From positions 10,104,888-10,168,887 of the forward strand of contig HG738138.1 in assembly GCA_000499405.2 (NCBI GenBank): 64,000 nt of DNA. Reading direction: 5' to 3'. The notes beneath the pieces were generated by a model. The model was not told the origin of the DNA, did not search any database, and saw only the letters and a program-made list of their open reading frames with translations. The position numbers and the translations under genes were made by a program. Below are positions 53,793 to 64,000 of the stretch, in pieces (positions within the stretch are counted from its first letter, which is position 1; each line of letters opens with the position of its first letter). The DNA comes from Onchocerca volvulus (taxonomy: Eukaryota > Nematoda > Chromadorea > Rhabditida > Onchocercidae).

Positions 53793-54254
53793 ATGTTAAA
53801 AGACCAAATTAGAGTTAAAAGAATTGAAATTGCTCGAGCAGCAATTTTAATTTCAAGTCATAAGCTTACTGAGCTTTATTACACTTCAACAAGCATGAAA
53901 GACCATATCGAAAAAATGGACATGCACATTGAACTGCGAAATACGATATTTACAAAGGTAACTCAATGAACAGTAACAGTAATACAATTTCATAATTTCA
54001 CGACAGTCATTTACTAATCTCTTTTAACGCTGTTTCCATCTCGTTCTGCAATAAATACATTCAGTTATTTATTTATTTATATATTTCAATTGTTGACATA
54101 ACAATGGTAAATTCTTTAAGCGATCTTACATGTACCAGAGGAAATATTTCAATTCAAATCTAATCTCAGTTTCTTTCATTTATTTACAAATTTGCAGAAT
54201 GTATCGTGTAAAGTTCAAAATTCATATAAACAGAAGTTGAAATTTCACAAATGA
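53793..54254 (+). CDS. small helical/coiled-coil protein, 2 exons, 73 aa
   Basis: Exon 1 (53793-53957) starts MLKDQIRVKRIEIARAAILI and ends at AAG|GTAACT in phase 0. Exon 2 (54198-54254) begins after AATTTGCAG and reads NVSCKVQNSYKQKLKFHK stop. The product is rich in charged residues with heptad-like spacing and no membrane helix. The terminal exon of the minus-strand coiled-coil gene lies inside this gene's intron, so the two genes interleave. Function unknown; both splice sites are good. Confidence 0.5.
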
Positions 54255-57200
54255 TGCAATTATGAAAATGAAAATATTACTTGTAGTAGTTTGAGATCTT
54301 TGACAGCATCCAGACGTGTTAATTTTTCGGCTGCATTATTCAGTTGTTCGATTATATCGCTAATCTCCTCTCCGTTGCCCTTCGATTCTCTAAATATGCT
54401 TTTCAAATTCATATTTCCAAGAAATAACTAACTTTTTTGTTAGATCCTTTTTATTTTCCTGACTAGTCATCCATCATTTTTTTCTGTCGCATGAAATGAA
54501 GGCGGAATTCAATGTATGAACAATTGAGATTAGCGAGAAATTCAGATAAAAAAAATGAATGCTTAATAGTAATGGAAGGATTAAAAGGTAGCTTTTAGAC
54601 AAATTCTCTGCAACTTTTCCTTCTCAATTAGCAGCTTACATGGGGATATTGTAATTACTGAATTCTAAAAAAGTCTTCAAATTTCTGACACTTTTCATAT
54701 AGCCAGCTTGAAAACTTGATCATTCTCTTCTGTTCACTTCAAATCGTCGAAAATCTATCATCTCTCATTTTGTTAGAATGAAGAGAGAATCTAGCATTCG
54801 AGAAACCATTTCATTTTATAATAACCTGAGCATAAGCTTTATATCTTTCAATATTTAGAGTCGTATTCGATTTGATTTACAGATATTAAAGATCAGTAAA
54901 TTGGCCAGTGTGGAAAAATAAGCCTAAAAAATGTCCAATATTTAGCTCAAAAATTGTAGAACACATTTTGTTGACCTGATTTCAATGGTTGCTGTTTGCT
55001 TTTGCGTCTCATACTTCTTTTTCCATACTTTTATTTCTGCTGCATATTCTAATAATTTCCTATAAAAAGTAATATTGAAATGTCGTAACGTTTAAGTCAC
55101 CATAAAAAATATCTATTCATCTGCTCAATTAATATGTTAACTGAAAATATTTCAAGTTATTTGTAAATTCCTGAAATTATCTAAAAAAATTTTGCAAATT
55201 TCTGAAATCATCTAGGAGAAATCTTTTTTTTTTTTGATTTTCTTCATTTTATATTTTTTAATTTTTGAAATCATCTAAAGAATATTGCATCTAAAAATAG
55301 ACAGACCTTCTAAATTCCTTTTCTGATTGTTCTTTTTCTCTAAGCCTTGAAGTCAATCGTTTCACTTCTTCTTCCAACGACTGGAATTTATTTTTTAAGC
55401 GTTTTTAACGAATTTCTTGGCTAAATAAATCTAAAGACTTTTTTGAAAAAACATAATGAGTTAAATTTGTAAAAGGAATATCTTTTCAAAAAATGACACA
55501 TTAAGTAAAAATTATATTTCCCTTTTTTTTTTCTTTTTAAATTGACAACTCAAAAAATCGGAAATGGAATGGATTCATGAACTGATTTGGAATTACAAAT
55601 TAAATAATCATTCACCTTATTTTTTTCTGTTAAAGCGATCATTTCTGCAGAATCCTCCTGCGGCTTTAACATTTCATCTGAAAGACGTACTACTTGACAA
55701 CTTTTTGCAGTTGCCTGTCTCTTTGAAAAAATCTTCATTATTAGAAAATTAGAATTCTTTTTTCAAATATTTCCAGACAAAAAGATATGGCGAGTCAGTA
55801 ACATAGCAAGTTTAAATGTCAACACTAAGCTCAAAAACTTTTCAAAGCTTTAAAACTATTTTATTTGCAACTTGCAGAGAAATTAAGGCCAGTGCTAAAC
55901 TTTTATTTACAGTGGTAGTTACGGTATTTTTCATGCATGGATAATGTACAAATATACAAATTTTCCCTACATTTCTGTAAGCTGATATTTTTAAGTACAG
56001 AAAGTAAAAATTCAATTCGATAAAAAAACACAGAGAAGATTTTAATTTCGGATTCTTAGACCTAAAGTGTGAAAGCCTTGTATTGATCACTACAAATATT
56101 GAAATGAGTCTCATAAAATATGAAATTTTCGAATGCACAGACTTTTCATTTCCGGAATAGCAGCTACATTTACTGATTGTTCGCATCGTTGTAATCCAGT
56201 ATCATTTTCGGTATGGTACAAACTTCGCGTACTGATCTGAAACCCAGACACTGAAGTATTGATCAATAATTAAAATTTCAATTAGATCATTTTGAAATTT
56301 GGCTGAAATGCTACTTGATTTATAACACTATTCTATATTCAAATGAAAATCTTATGGGACAGATTTTAACTGCAGCAAATGGCCTAAAAATGTTTATGAA
56401 AAGATTAACTGCAGCGCAAAAGAACCCCAAATGCTTAATATTTTAAACCTTTTGATTTGTTGAATCTAATAGCTTATTTTTTGAAATGAAATAAATTTAT
56501 CATAAATCAACAAAAACTCTAGCAAACATTTTGAAACCTAACAGGATTTTGCACCACTGTGTTTCGCAATAATTTCGGTAAAACGATTTTTTCTGTTTTC
56601 ATTTGTTGATTCTGTTTGCGTTCCCATTTCTGGAATAATTAAATATTATTTAAAAATATAGCTTTTAATATATCCTCAAATGCAAATGTCTCTGTGAAAT
56701 ATAAAAATCAATAAGATTAAATTAAAATCAATTGAATTTAATCAATCATAAGAATTTTCTATGGAAAAAGTCATTCATAAAATTGATGAATAACAAACAG
56801 AAAATTTATAGTTATTGTCAGTTGAGCTTGAATAAGGCTTGCAAAGATTGAAGAATGGTGCAAAGTGATATCGATTATGATAAGTTATGCTGCACTTTGA
56901 ACAACGCATCGAGAATGCCGTGGAAGAGCGCTGAAGGGTGACTTTAGTTTCCGTGGATTGATACAACGAACTCTTATCATATGCACTGTGTGATAAGGAC
57001 CTGAATAGAATTACAAGATAATCCTTCTGCTATCCTATAATTTTTTTCTTTTTACTTTTCTCAATTCTAGTAGCATTATGTATTTCTAAAATGTTAAGAT
57101 TTAGAAATTGCACACCCATGTATCATCTGAATTCTTTCTCCAAAAGTATCATTTTTAAAAATTTTCTCTACTTCGTTAATAGAACTATGAACTCTGAGCC

Positions 57201-57731
57201 AAGTCTCGACAATTTATTGGTGCAGCAATATACTTCATCGTATATTTGTATCTACTATGTTTAACTGAAATTCCCATTTCTGCTAGTAAGATTAGGAAAA
57301 TAGGATGGAAAATTGAGCGGAAGTCTTGAAACCGTCTTTGGATTAAGGAATTTTTTTCCGAAATTCCGTTTTAACTTGAAAAAATATATTTACCTTTGTA
57401 ATGAGGGAGTTCGTCCACTACGTGCCCCAAATGCATAAAATGTTCTTAATGATAATAAAGACCCATTCGGTACTCGAGAATCAATACTTGTTTTTCTGGA
57501 AATTTCAGAACTATCATCTCTGTAATTAAAAGCGAAATATTATCGGAAATTTTCAGAATTTTCATTTGGTCTAAATGAAGGCCTTTAATATCATAGCATT
57601 TTTTCTTACGCTAATAATTTAACATATGAGTATGTCAGTATTATCCAGAAATTTAGCACAGTGTACCTTGTTGAGAGGAAAACGGATTCAGGACTCGGAT
57701 CAATAGAAGTGTAACGATGATGAAGTATCAT
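54007..57731 (-). CDS. coiled-coil protein of unknown function, 10 exons, 269 aa
   Basis: Exons: 57731-57667, 57519-57394, 57000-56943, 56629-56543, 56236-56174, 55720-55616, 55380-55307, 55059-54976, 54389-54281 and 54045-54007; phases agree. The N-terminal half is Ser/Arg-rich and probably disordered (MILHHRYTSIDPSPESVFLS; RVPNGSLLSLRTFYAFGARS). The C-terminal half, from about residue 165, is a continuous charged coiled coil (SLEEEVKRLTSRLREKEQSE, LLEYAAEIKVWKKKYETQKQ, EISDIIEQLNNAAEKL) and ends MSK-free with NEMETALKEISK. No enzyme motif. A cytoskeletal or centrosomal scaffold role is a guess. Exon 3's donor (AAA|GTCACC) is weak; a longer exon 3 is possible. Confidence 0.7.
56047..56091. 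repeat. dispersed repeat, copy 1 (order A-B)
   Basis: A 23-bp block A (starts TTCGGATTCTTAGACC) is followed after 4 bases by an 18-bp block B (AGCCTTGTATTGATCACT). The same two exact blocks occur at 59831-59872 in the opposite order. It lies in an intron of the coiled-coil gene. Confidence 0.75.
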
Positions 57732-57774
57732 TCAGCAATTCTAATTATTTTAATGTATTTGCTAATGAAGCGTA

Positions 57775-58974
57775 ATGAAATGCTTTTATCAGAGTGATAA
57801 AAAATTGAGGATTCGAAATGAAATGTGGAATTTTTCAACTTATGAACAAAGCAGCAATATTACCTCAGGTTAATCGAAAACGTGAAATATGCTATTAAAA
57901 CTGGCAAAAATGAAGCTTAAAATCAGTATTTCAATTGAAATATTAAATGAAAATTGCACCTAGAAGTGAAATGGAAAGATGAAGATAGCATTTCTATTAC
58001 AAATCTTGTTCCGGTATTTAGCGAAAGCAAGACTGGTGCTGAAGTAAAGTGACTAAAATCGATAAACTGTTGAATATTGGTTTGACTAAAGCGGAATATT
58101 CGGGATGCTTTCATCAGTGCTCCCATGGTATAGAGTGTCCCATGATGAAAGAAATGAGTTCTGTACCCCGTTTCAAGCTGAAATTGATTATTTCTTTCAT
58201 TAAACTATAGATCAAATTAGGTGAAGCGCAAAAGTATACGTTGCAATAGAGTAATCGATAATTTTTAGTGATCTTCATAAATCAAAAACGTTGATCATTG
58301 GTTCTTAAGCTTCCTTAAGAGACAACTGAACTCGCAATGATTTATTTGGATTGTAATAAGCTAAAACATATAAACTAATAGAAACTTGAGTTTCACTGCC
58401 AATAAATTGATGATAAGTAAAGAAAATATTTTTTAATGAAATTTATCATTAAAAAATATTTCCCAAAAAGGGAAGAAATGGATCAAGTTGGATAAAGATC
58501 GAGCATCACGGCGACACGGAATCATCATACGATCCAAAGATATATAAATCTGTTACAGTGATTAAATTGAGCAATGATTAAAGGGAAGAGTTGAAGGCTA
58601 GCAGTACTTGTCCGTGATAGCTGCTGTTCATCTATCCAGAAGTGTCTAGCAAAGACGGTGCAGTTGCTCCAACTACTACCGAATGCTGTAAACATTCAGC
58701 TGCTTTATGTAAATGTGACTGAAGAAATTGTCTGCAGGTCAGTACGAGCGATCAGTTATAATTATTTATTAACTAACTATCAATTTGACCTATTGATAAA
58801 GTGGCTCCAAGAATTGAGGTACTCTGAAACTTGTCAAAAAGGAATAGAGAAGGCGATTATTTAAGAAAAAATTTTTGCAGATTAATTTCGTCAATTGCAC
58901 CTGTCACTTCAGTAGCATTTATTTATGCAGAAGATGGATGCAACAAAGAATTAGATAGACTGAAAGAACGTTAG
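57775..58974 (+). CDS. unrecognised protein, 6 exons, about 160 aa
   Basis: Exons: 57775-57868, 57964-58043, 58092-58127, 58471-58551, 58640-58737 and 58881-58974; every junction keeps the frame. The product reads IRNEMWNFSTYEQSSNITS, VKWKDEDSISITNLVPVFSE, RNIRDAFISAPM, GSSWIKIEHHGDTESSYDP, AKTVQLLQLLPNAVNIQLLY and ISSIAPVTSVAFIYAEDGCN, ending ELDRLKER. The mix of beta-rich and helical stretches suggests a folded domain. The start is uncertain: the ATG at 57775 is in frame, but TTTTATCAG at 57784-57792 could be an acceptor, and a hydrophobic leader in another frame (57719 onward) would need a frameshift. It is head-to-head with the coiled-coil gene, 43 bp apart. No family recalled. Confidence 0.6.
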
Positions 58975-59047
58975 GCATTTTCTGATTTGTACGATCAGTT
59001 GTGTTTTAAAATATTTTTTCTTTGAAGTTCATTAAAGATTTGTGAAA

Positions 59048-59472
59048 ATGAATGCATTATCCAAGACATATTTTAATACTATTTATTATGATTGCATATT
59101 GTGCCAATCGGTTGGAGTAAATCAATTGATTTTAAAATGCATTAAAAAGCAACATATTACAGTAAGTCATTGATATTTATGCCGAAATAAATTCTCATCT
59201 AGTCATTTTTTCAAATCGAGTCCCTACCATTTTTTTTTTTTTGATGCTTTTCAAAAATAACTATTCAAATTTTTGAATATTTATAATACGTCGAAGATCA
59301 AACAGACACTTTAGTTTGCGATTATCGAACAGATTTTCATGACAAAAAAAAGAAATTAAACAATTATAAATCCTTGAAAACATATCCAACTGTAAAATGC
59401 ACCGAAAACGTTAAAGAGGATTATAATGTTGCGCTAAAGAGGAAAAATAATTTACGTGCAAAGCTTTGCTAA
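59048..59472 (+). other. two orphan plus-strand exon candidates
   Basis: Segment 1 (59048-59161) is an ATG frame, MNALSKTYFNTIYYDCILCQ ... CIKKQHIT, ending at a consensus ACA|GTAAGT donor. Segment 2 (about 59298-59472) is open and charged: QTDTLVCDYRTDFHDKKKKL, KTYPTVKCTENVKEDYNVAL and RKNNLRAKLC stop. Segment 1 ends in phase 0 while segment 2 needs phase 1, so they cannot be joined directly; a missing exon or indel would be required. Confidence 0.3.
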
Positions 59473-60280
59473 TAATATCGCTTGGTTTATAAATAGTCTT
59501 GGCTGATTTCTCACTGTTCATTTTCTTCCAATGTATTCATAAAGATCTATATAAATAAGTGGTTATTCAAAGTATATCTAGGCTTAAATGAGGGTCCAAC
59601 ATTGTTAGATATTTTCTAACTATTGCGATCTTTCAAAATAAAAATTTCTCCGGATGCGAAATTGGCTTATCTTCTTTTCCTATCATTTATTTCTGGCACA
59701 AGAAAAATATATCTGGTGATGCATAACAGCCTCAATAACTTGTCGATCATTCGAATAACTTTCTCTTTGCTTCAGTTTTATGAGCGATGCAACGATGAGT
59801 TTCAGTTAAAGTTCGATTAACTTCATCCACAGCCTTGTATTGATCACTTTTCGGATTCTTAGACCTAAAGTGGACCATCAGTATCGCTGATGAAGCATCA
59901 GTTATTTTTTATCTTTCTTTCTCTTTCTCTCAGCATCTCTTTCTTTTTTAATTTCTGAATCTAAATTCGTCGAACGATATTTCAGTGTATCCGATTTTCC
60001 AATCCTCTGATCTCTTTCATTTTTTAAAAATAGCCTTGTCTTGGTTTTTTTTTTTTTTTTCGTACACTAATTAATACTGATTCTTCATCTCATGAACTTC
60101 TCATTATTCTCATGTACAATTCGTCTTCCTCCTCTTTTATCCCCAATTATTTGTATTCTATAAATCAATCATTCTTTCCCCATTTAGAATAATTGAAAAT
60201 CAACAAGATTTTTCTTCAAATTATTGATAAACATTAGAAAAAGATGACAAATAGGTGAAAAGAATTATATTCGCACTTGT

Positions 60281-60312
<32 letters not shown>

Positions 60313-63300
60313 ACTTTCTTTTATTACGAAGTATTCGTTATATCAGTGAACAATATTATCTCGTGATAAAGCTTCTAAAGGAGAATAGATGCTGCAAAGT
60401 GTATTGTAATAAAATTGGCCCCTTTTTTTGCTAATAGTATCACAGTAAACCCTGTGGGCTAAAATACAAACAAATGTTATGGATTTGATTCTCATTTTGC
60501 TAAATACAATTTAATTCCTGCGAAATTCAAGTTTTTCTTTAAAGCTAGTAAATTGAAAGTGACACTGCATACTTAAAAGCGAATGGAACGCCATTAAGCT
60601 GATTTCAGATATAATAGGACTACACATAAGATTTTCGACAAGGGAATCAACTTCCATCATGTTAATGAGAAATTAAAGTAAAGCTTTGTAACAGTGATAT
60701 TCAATTAAGTATGTCATCAATTAAACAGCATATGTAAAGTAGCAATGGAGTTTCACGTTACAATTTCGTTTATTTTACTTCATTGCTTATATAAGTGATT
60801 TACTTTTTAATCTGTTTGTCTGAAATTTAACGAACAAAAAGATTAATCATGAACATCTAAAATGCATCTTATTCTTTCATGCAGTCATCAAAAAAAATTT
60901 TTTTAATCATTCTGTTTGAAACTTCACTTTTAAAGTTTCACTTTTTCTCGAACTTTCAATTTATTACTCGTTTTAATTTTTTTTTTCGCTTAGAAAAAAA
61001 AAAGCTACTACATATGATGTAATTTATGGTGTAATTACTTTTCAAAAAATCATTTCAACATTCAAATTAACTGCATTTGAATTTATAAAATAGCTCATAT
61101 CTAACTGCTTAGTGCAACTATTGGCCACTCTTAAAGATGGCGAGAAACATGCATAATAATGACATTTTCACAATACAATTCGGGATTTTCTAATATAGGC
61201 TAGAATATGATCAAGCTAGAATTTTATTACAACTAAAATAAAATCCCATTAGACTTTTTTCTTTGGAAATTCAATTTAAAGTCTTTAATTTTTTGCACGG
61301 ATTGTTACAATAGTATCAGCTTGGCATATTGACCACTGCATCTTACTAATTGGCTTCTACATGATAACACAGAATTTGTTAAACTCTTTTATAAAGTTAA
61401 TCTTCCATAAAAATTTAAGAAAAAAAATGTTAATGCAATTTTTTCCTCTTTTGTTTGCACTTCTCCTGAAATTCAGCTTTTCCATGCGCAAATCTTATAG
61501 AAAAGAAGGGACTTCATTTTGCGTAACATTGTAGCAAAGTGACGAATAACGACACAATAAATTAAAAAATTTAATGAAAAAGGGTTTAAAGAACGAATAA
61601 TGCTTATATGTTTAGATAAGCTCAATGTTACTTAAATGAACGAGATGCACTTAACTCAGGCCTGTGGATCATTTCATATCTGCATTGCTATAGTTATGGT
61701 GTTGTTATAGTTACATTTATAATTAACGGAAGACGATTGAGAAATACTGTAATTAAGATTTATATTTTCTGATAAGATAAGGCTATGATTTCCCTAAAAT
61801 TAAGATGTAATCAGAAAGGACACGAAAATGCAGCGTATATCTAACTCAGATCGAGTTATTTGAACAAGATTAATACTATACTTTATAAAAATTGCAGTAT
61901 AATTTTTTGAGAGCATTGTTTTATAAATTTCAATGAGATGACGGTGAAGTTTCGGTGAAGTTTCGAATGAAATGAAATTTCACATTGTTACGAAAAAAAA
62001 AAGTGGAAAAATTGCTGCTTTTGAAATTCATTTTAGCAATACTTATTTCAAATTGTTCATTTTGAAGAAAAACATGTTTTTTCAGAATTTATTTCTTTAG
62101 GGATTACTTTCTTAACTGATATTGTTTTAGCTGAAATCCAAATTATTTTCTTCGCTGACATTCTTCAGTTTAGAGGCTTAAACTGTAGTTTTTAGGCACT
62201 TATATTTATAGCATTCTCGATCGCTATAACGAATGCACAACCGATTCGTTTCCCATTGTGCTTTCATGATTTTATACAAACACACATATACTTTTTGGTA
62301 GTAATAAACAAATCAAAGAAAAGCACTTTATTTTTGTAAACATTTTGATACATTTATGTTCATTTAGTGATTTGGAACAAAAAATTACATCGTACAGAAT
62401 GTGGCCGCCGAATTAAATTGCAAGTTAAAATTAGATTACTGAATTTTATATAAACTATATTTAAGTATGACAACAAGTAATTTGATCATTTCGTATTATC
62501 AACAGCTATTATTTATTATTGCCAAAATTACTGCGTTGTTAACAATAAATCTTGATAGTGAAAAAAAAAAATTGTGGCGATAAAAAATGCTATTGGTAAA
62601 TTAAATTAACTATTGGAATGCTTGTGAAAATGGTTGTTGACAAAACAGAAGGAAATTTTGGAAATAACATGTATTGGATTGCTCTCTACTTCATTACCGA
62701 AGAAAGCATTAGAATTCTTATTTCGAAAATTTATCCATATATACTTATTTTCAAGGCCTGTTGATACAGTTTCAGTTTTCGTTCCATATTTCCCACTGGG
62801 AAAAAAATAAAAGAAAAGAAAGTTCATAAATAATAGCTGAAATTAAATCTTGAAAATTTAGTCTGATTAGAAAAGAAAGTAGCTAAGGTAACTTTATTCA
62901 GAAATTCTATTCTGCATCACTAAAACAATTCAGGAGTTATTTGTTCATATTTCAAAGAACTTTTTAAAAAAAAAACTAGTTCATTTCACAAAGTTTTCAA
63001 CAAACATTGTAAAATTCTTAGTGAGAATTATAGAGCCAAATCAATTATTAAAAAATGAAAACGTTCAAAGATTATTTGAAGATTCTGTGGAATGAGAATA
63101 TTTTTTTTTTTTAAGCTTAAACAGCTTATAAAAAACTCTAACCAAACAATATGTAAACGATGCGTAAAAGACAATAATGAAAAGCGATTGAGAAAGTTAA
63201 AATTTATTAAAATTTATTACTCATTTTATTAGCTGAACATATGAAGTTCAAGAATTTTCAAAGTGATGTTCGAGAAAAAATTTTTTGATATCTGTAATAC

Positions 63301-64000
63301 AGACATTGTTATTATAATTCTTAGGAACTGATAATATGAACTTGAAATATGTATCTACTGAAATTCATTTTCAGTGATAAAAAAGTTCACTTTAGCTTTT
63401 CAAACGACAAAAGGAAACTTGTAAATGACTGTCTGCTATAAACAGCGAAGTAGTAGATTTTTTTAATTAATTGTGAGGGTATGATAAGAAATGATTTTCT
63501 GTGAAAGAAATTTTGACTCCATCGAATCTTGATTAGAGAACTGAGATTGATAATGGAGAATTTCATGCGAAAACTCCTTTCGACATTTTTAGGACTTTTT
63601 TTTTGCTCATATATAATAAAGTATTTCGCTAAATATCTTTTAATGAGCATAGTTTAAAGAAGTTTCTTTTTTTTTGCAAATTTGTGCAACTGTTATATGA
63701 CTGTAATTGGACAAAAAAATGGACAAACTTTCTAAGATTAAAGTAAATTGAAACATATATGCCTTCTCTCAGCCATTATTATTGATAATGAGAAAAAATG
63801 TGATCTTTTTTATTGTTAAGAAGAAAAGTGAGGCTATTGGAATCAGCTTTTTTGAATTACATTTCAAATCCCTCTTGTCGATATATTTCGTTTCTTTAGT
63901 TTTATAAAGAAATAATAAAGAGCAGACGACATTTGTCAATTCTTCTGCATTGCGTCATCAGGTAAAATTCTTACAATTTTATTAATTCATTCATAATGCT
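59473..64000. other. gene-poor AT-rich tail of the window
   Basis: No supported gene. Present are the second copy of the permuted repeat (59831-59872), a pyrimidine-rich CTTT/TCTC stretch at about 59910-59955, T-runs at about 60044-60060 and 60280-60302, and a tandem 11-mer (GGTGAAGTTTC twice, about 61949-61970). A minus-strand exon-like segment at 62795-62745 has a strong TTTTTTTCCCAG acceptor and a GTATAT donor and reads MERKLKLYQQALK in one frame, without partners. A plus-strand open stretch with a CAG|GTAAAA donor near 63961 may be an exon of a gene beyond the right edge. Confidence 0.35.
59831..59872. repeat. dispersed repeat, copy 2 (order B-A)
   Basis: Block B (59831-59848) and block A (59850-59872) match the blocks at 56074-56091 and 56047-56069 exactly but in swapped order, as expected for two registers of a tandemly arranged unit of about 43-45 bp. 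Confidence 0.75.

Noticed and set aside
55842..56186. 114-codon minus-strand frame
   Set aside because: It is mostly intron of the coiled-coil gene; the real exon at 56236-56174 uses a different frame with good splice sites.

Overview
The window is AT-rich genomic DNA of an animal with spliced genes. It is most likely a parasitic nematode of the filarial/spirurid type (inference). The grounds are short exons split by introns of roughly 50-900 bp, acceptors of the form TTTCAG/TTTTAG, many poly-A and poly-T runs, and genes whose closest remembered relatives are Caenorhabditis proteins: LAG-1, muscle myosin heavy chain, PAN-domain and ZP-domain surface proteins. No prokaryotic gene, tRNA, rRNA, CRISPR array or intact mobile element was found. 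Exons were assembled by hand: junctions were accepted when the splice sites and reading phase agree and the joined protein makes sense.

Left third. 371-5014 (+) is lag-1, the CSL/RBPJ DNA-binding effector of Notch, in ten exons with one GC-AG intron. It converges on a minus-strand secreted protein with three PAN/Apple domains and a thrombospondin-like tail (5711-9402, ten exons). Upstream of that is a minus-strand locus with several in-frame stops that looks like a decayed gene (9511-10192), then about 3.7 kb with no recognisable gene. A two-exon membrane microprotein gene lies on the minus strand at 13898-14290. The muscle myosin heavy chain gene follows at 15282-24117 (+, 15 exons, 1957 aa).

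Middle. 25219-30842 (-) encodes a 724-aa multi-Tudor protein in 17 exons, also with a probable GC donor. The stretch 30.9-37.0 kb is mostly non-coding with a few orphan exon-like segments. A nucleotide-sugar transporter of the SLC35A type is at 37008-39662 (-), and polynucleotide kinase 3'-phosphatase without an FHA domain is at 41387-44948 (-).

Right third. Two small candidate secreted-protein genes (45192-45440 and 47172-47812, +) precede a ZP-domain, furin-site, single-pass membrane protein (49111-52563, +). A minus-strand coiled-coil gene (54007-57731) has a tiny plus-strand coiled-coil gene threaded through its 3' end (53793-54254). It is head-to-head with an unrecognised six-exon plus-strand gene (57775-58974). 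The last 4.5 kb holds only fragments.

The genes do not form one pathway. Two encode apical extracellular-matrix or cuticle-type proteins (PAN and ZP), one is a Notch nuclear effector, one is contractile, one is likely a small-RNA or germline factor, and one repairs DNA ends.
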